Positions 62,452 to 64,000 of a stretch of DNA of 64,000 bases are shown here, piece after piece (the first letter of the stretch is position 1; the number at the start of each line of letters is the position of its first letter). The notes below the pieces were generated by a model. The model was not told where the DNA came from, made no database searches, and was given only the letters and a program-made list of their open reading frames with translations. Source of the DNA: Phocaeicola faecium (GTDB lineage Bacteria; Bacteroidota; Bacteroidia; Bacteroidales; Bacteroidaceae). Location of the stretch: the NCBI RefSeq assembly GCF_014837055.1, contig NZ_JACSPQ010000001.1, positions 925,970 through 989,969 of the forward strand, in the 5' to 3' direction. The position numbers and the translations under genes are program-made.

Positions 62452-64000
62452 ATGAACTTTAACAACTTTACAATCAAATCGCAAGAAGCGGTGCAACAGG
62501 CTGTCAACTTGGTACAGACCAACGGACAGCAGGCCATCGAACCGGAACACTTGCTGGCAGGCGTGCTGAAAGTAGGAGAAAACGTTACAAATTTCCTCTT
62601 CCAGAAACTGGGCATGAACGGTCAGCAAATCGCTACGGTACTTGACAGGCAAATCGCTTCGCTGCCGAAGGTATCGGGAGGAGAACCTTACCTGAGCCGC
62701 GACACCAACGAGGTATTGCAGAAAGCTGTGGAATACTCAAAGGAACTGGGCGACGAATATGTTTCGCTGGAGGCTATCATCCTCGCTTTGCTGAACGTGA
62801 AAAGTACCGTGTCTACCATGTTGAAGGATGCGGGCATGACAGATAAGGAACTGCGTGCTGCCATCTCGGAACTGAGACAGGGACAGAAAGTAACGTCGCA
62901 GTCGAGCGAAGACACTTACCAGTCGCTGAACAAGTATGCCGTCAACCTCATCGAAGCGGCGCGTAACGGAAAGCTCGACCCGGTTATCGGACGTGACGAG
63001 GAAATCCGCCGGGTACTGCAAATCTTGAGCCGCCGAACCAAGAACAACCCGATTCTGATAGGTGAACCGGGTACGGGTAAAACGGCTATCGTAGAGGGGC
63101 TTGCGCAACGTATCCTGCGTGGCGACGTGCCTGAAAACCTGAAGAACAAGCAGCTCTACTCACTGGATATGGGTGCGCTTGTTGCGGGTGCAAAATACAA
63201 AGGTGAGTTTGAGGAACGACTGAAATCGGTTATCAACGAGGTAACGAAATCGGAAGGAAACATCATCTTGTTCATCGATGAGATTCATACGCTGGTGGGT
63301 GCCGGAAAGGGTGAAGGCGCAATGGATGCGGCAAACATCCTGAAACCGGCGTTGGCACGTGGCGAACTGAGAAGCATCGGTGCGACAACCCTCGATGAGT
63401 ATCAGAAGTATTTTGAAAAAGATAAGGCGCTGGAGCGTCGTTTCCAGACCGTAATGGTAGACGAACCGGATACGGCAAGTTCTATTTCCATCCTGCGTGG
63501 ACTGAAGGAGCGTTACGAGAACCACCATCAGGTACGTATCAAAGATGAGGCGATTATCGCTGCGGTAGAGTTGAGTAACCGTTACATTACCGACCGTTTC
63601 TTGCCGGACAAGGCAATCGACCTGATGGATGAAGCGGCTGCTAAACTGAGAATGGAACGCGACTCGCTTCCGGAGGAACTTGACGAAATAGAGCGTCGGT
63701 TAAAACAGCTCGAAATAGAACGCGAAGCTATCAAGCGCGAGAAAGACGAAGCGAAATTGGCTCAGCTGAACAAAGAAATAGCCGAGCTGAAAGAGCAGGA
63801 AACGTCGTACAAGGCTAAATGGCAGAGCGAAAAGGAACTGGTGAACAAAATTCAGCAGAACAAGCAACAGATAGAACAACTGAAGTTTGAAGCGGAACGT
63901 GCCGAACGGGAAGGCGACTACGGAAAAGTGGCAGAGATCCGGTACGGTAAGTTGCAAGCCTTAGAGAATGAGATAAAAAGCATCCAAGAGGACTTGAAAC
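62452..64000 (+). CDS. clpB: ATP-dependent disaggregase ClpB (5' part, runs off the window)
   Basis: The first 516 codons of a Hsp100 chaperone that pulls proteins out of aggregates together with DnaK. It begins [21 protein letters not shown]-domain (about 1-145), first AAA+ domain with Walker [10 protein letters not shown] (about 204-212), [20 protein letters not shown] and the arginine-finger region ALERRFQTV, then the coiled-coil M-domain (from about 400, [20 protein letters not shown]) that distinguishes ClpB from ClpA/C. The second AAA+ domain lies beyond the window. No heat-shock promoter was identified in the 243-bp upstream gap. Confidence 0.95.
   Translation, partial: MNFNNFTIKSQEAVQQAVNLVQTNGQQAIEPEHLLAGVLKVGENVTNFLFQKLGMNGQQIATVLDRQIASLPKVSGGEPYLSRDTNEVLQKAVEYSKELGDEYVSLEAIILALLNVKSTVSTMLKDAGMTDKELRAAISELRQGQKVTSQSSEDTYQSLNKYAVNLIEAARNGKLDPVIGRDEEIRRVLQILSRRTKNNPILIGEPGTGKTAIVEGLAQRILRGDVPENLKNKQLYSLDMGALVAGAKYKGEFEERLKSVINEVTKSEGNIILFIDEIHTLVGAGKGEGAMDAANILKPALARGELRSIGATTLDEYQKYFEKDKALERRFQTVMVDEPDTASSISILRGLKERYENHHQVRIKDEAIIAAVELSNRYITDRFLPDKAIDLMDEAAAKLRMERDSLPEELDEIERRLKQLEIEREAIKREKDEAKLAQLNKEIAELKEQETSYKAKWQSEKELVNKIQQNKQQIEQLKFEAERAEREGDYGKVAEIRYGKLQALENEIKSIQEDLK

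Noticed and set aside
1..64000. tRNA or rRNA genes
   Set aside because: No cloverleaf with a TTCGAATC-like T-arm or rRNA sequence was recognised in any intergenic region; a tRNAscan run would settle it.

Overview
The window looks like chromosome of a gut Bacteroidales species, most likely Bacteroides or Phocaeicola. The reasons are several SusC/SusD pairs, a hybrid two-component regulator, SPII lipoproteins on most surface proteins, a SecA enlarged as in Bacteroidetes, DUF4105/DUF4923/DUF6340-type proteins, and promoters of the Bacteroides form (TTTG about 19-20 bp upstream of TAnnTTTG). Identifications come from reading the sequence and from memory of the families; no database search was run.

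Layout. 0-10 kb is core: a HAD phosphatase, an MBL-fold hydrolase, a small acidic protein and a DUF6340 lipoprotein, then a minus-strand unit DUF4105 - alkaline-phosphatase-like protein - SecA. The middle protein of that unit appears to have lost almost all metal ligands of its superfamily. 10-27.5 kb is an AT-richer acquired island. It starts with a beheaded CTnDOT-type integrase joined to another broken mobile-element gene. It carries a compact beta-glucan utilisation locus (HTCS regulator, GH16, SusC, SusD, TIG-domain glycan-binding lipoprotein, GH3) and ends with a truncated IS30 transposase. The locus and the IS30 fragment lie between two direct copies of an 806-bp block (11177-11982 and 26668-27473) containing promoters, a 25-codon ORF, a terminator and several hairpins.

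27.5-41 kb is core again: PepSY-like protein, lipoprotein, OPT peptide transporter, ribosomal protein S16, an Oar-like TonB receptor, an intact nucleotide pyrophosphatase/phosphodiesterase, DUF4923 protein, NadC and RlmH, a LysM glucosaminidase and cytidine deaminase. 41-48 kb is a second, regulator-less utilisation locus (SusC, SusD, GH18, DUF1735-LamG) that resembles N-glycan endoglycosidase loci. 48.8-53.3 kb is a MarR-TolC-EmrA-EmrB type efflux operon with a visible MarR-like operator. 53.4-62.2 kb holds an esterase with a TIGR03915 DNA-repair-like gene, two AraC regulators, TruA, a DUF5715 lipoprotein, a K+/H+ antiporter, a YeiH-type transporter and a hypothetical protein. The window ends inside clpB.

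The most unusual signal is a family of intergenic arrays. At seven places (about 3.6, 27.6, 32.0, 41.1, 48.5, 55.1 and 61.6 kb) there are about four degenerate tandem units of exactly 22 nt related to ACGCTACCGCATGAAAC, several closed by ACGCTAC...GTAGCGT inverted ends. One lies within imperfect terminal inverted repeats, and a separate MITE-like element at 37.8 kb shares the AGCCTGTTT end motif. I do not recognise this family.
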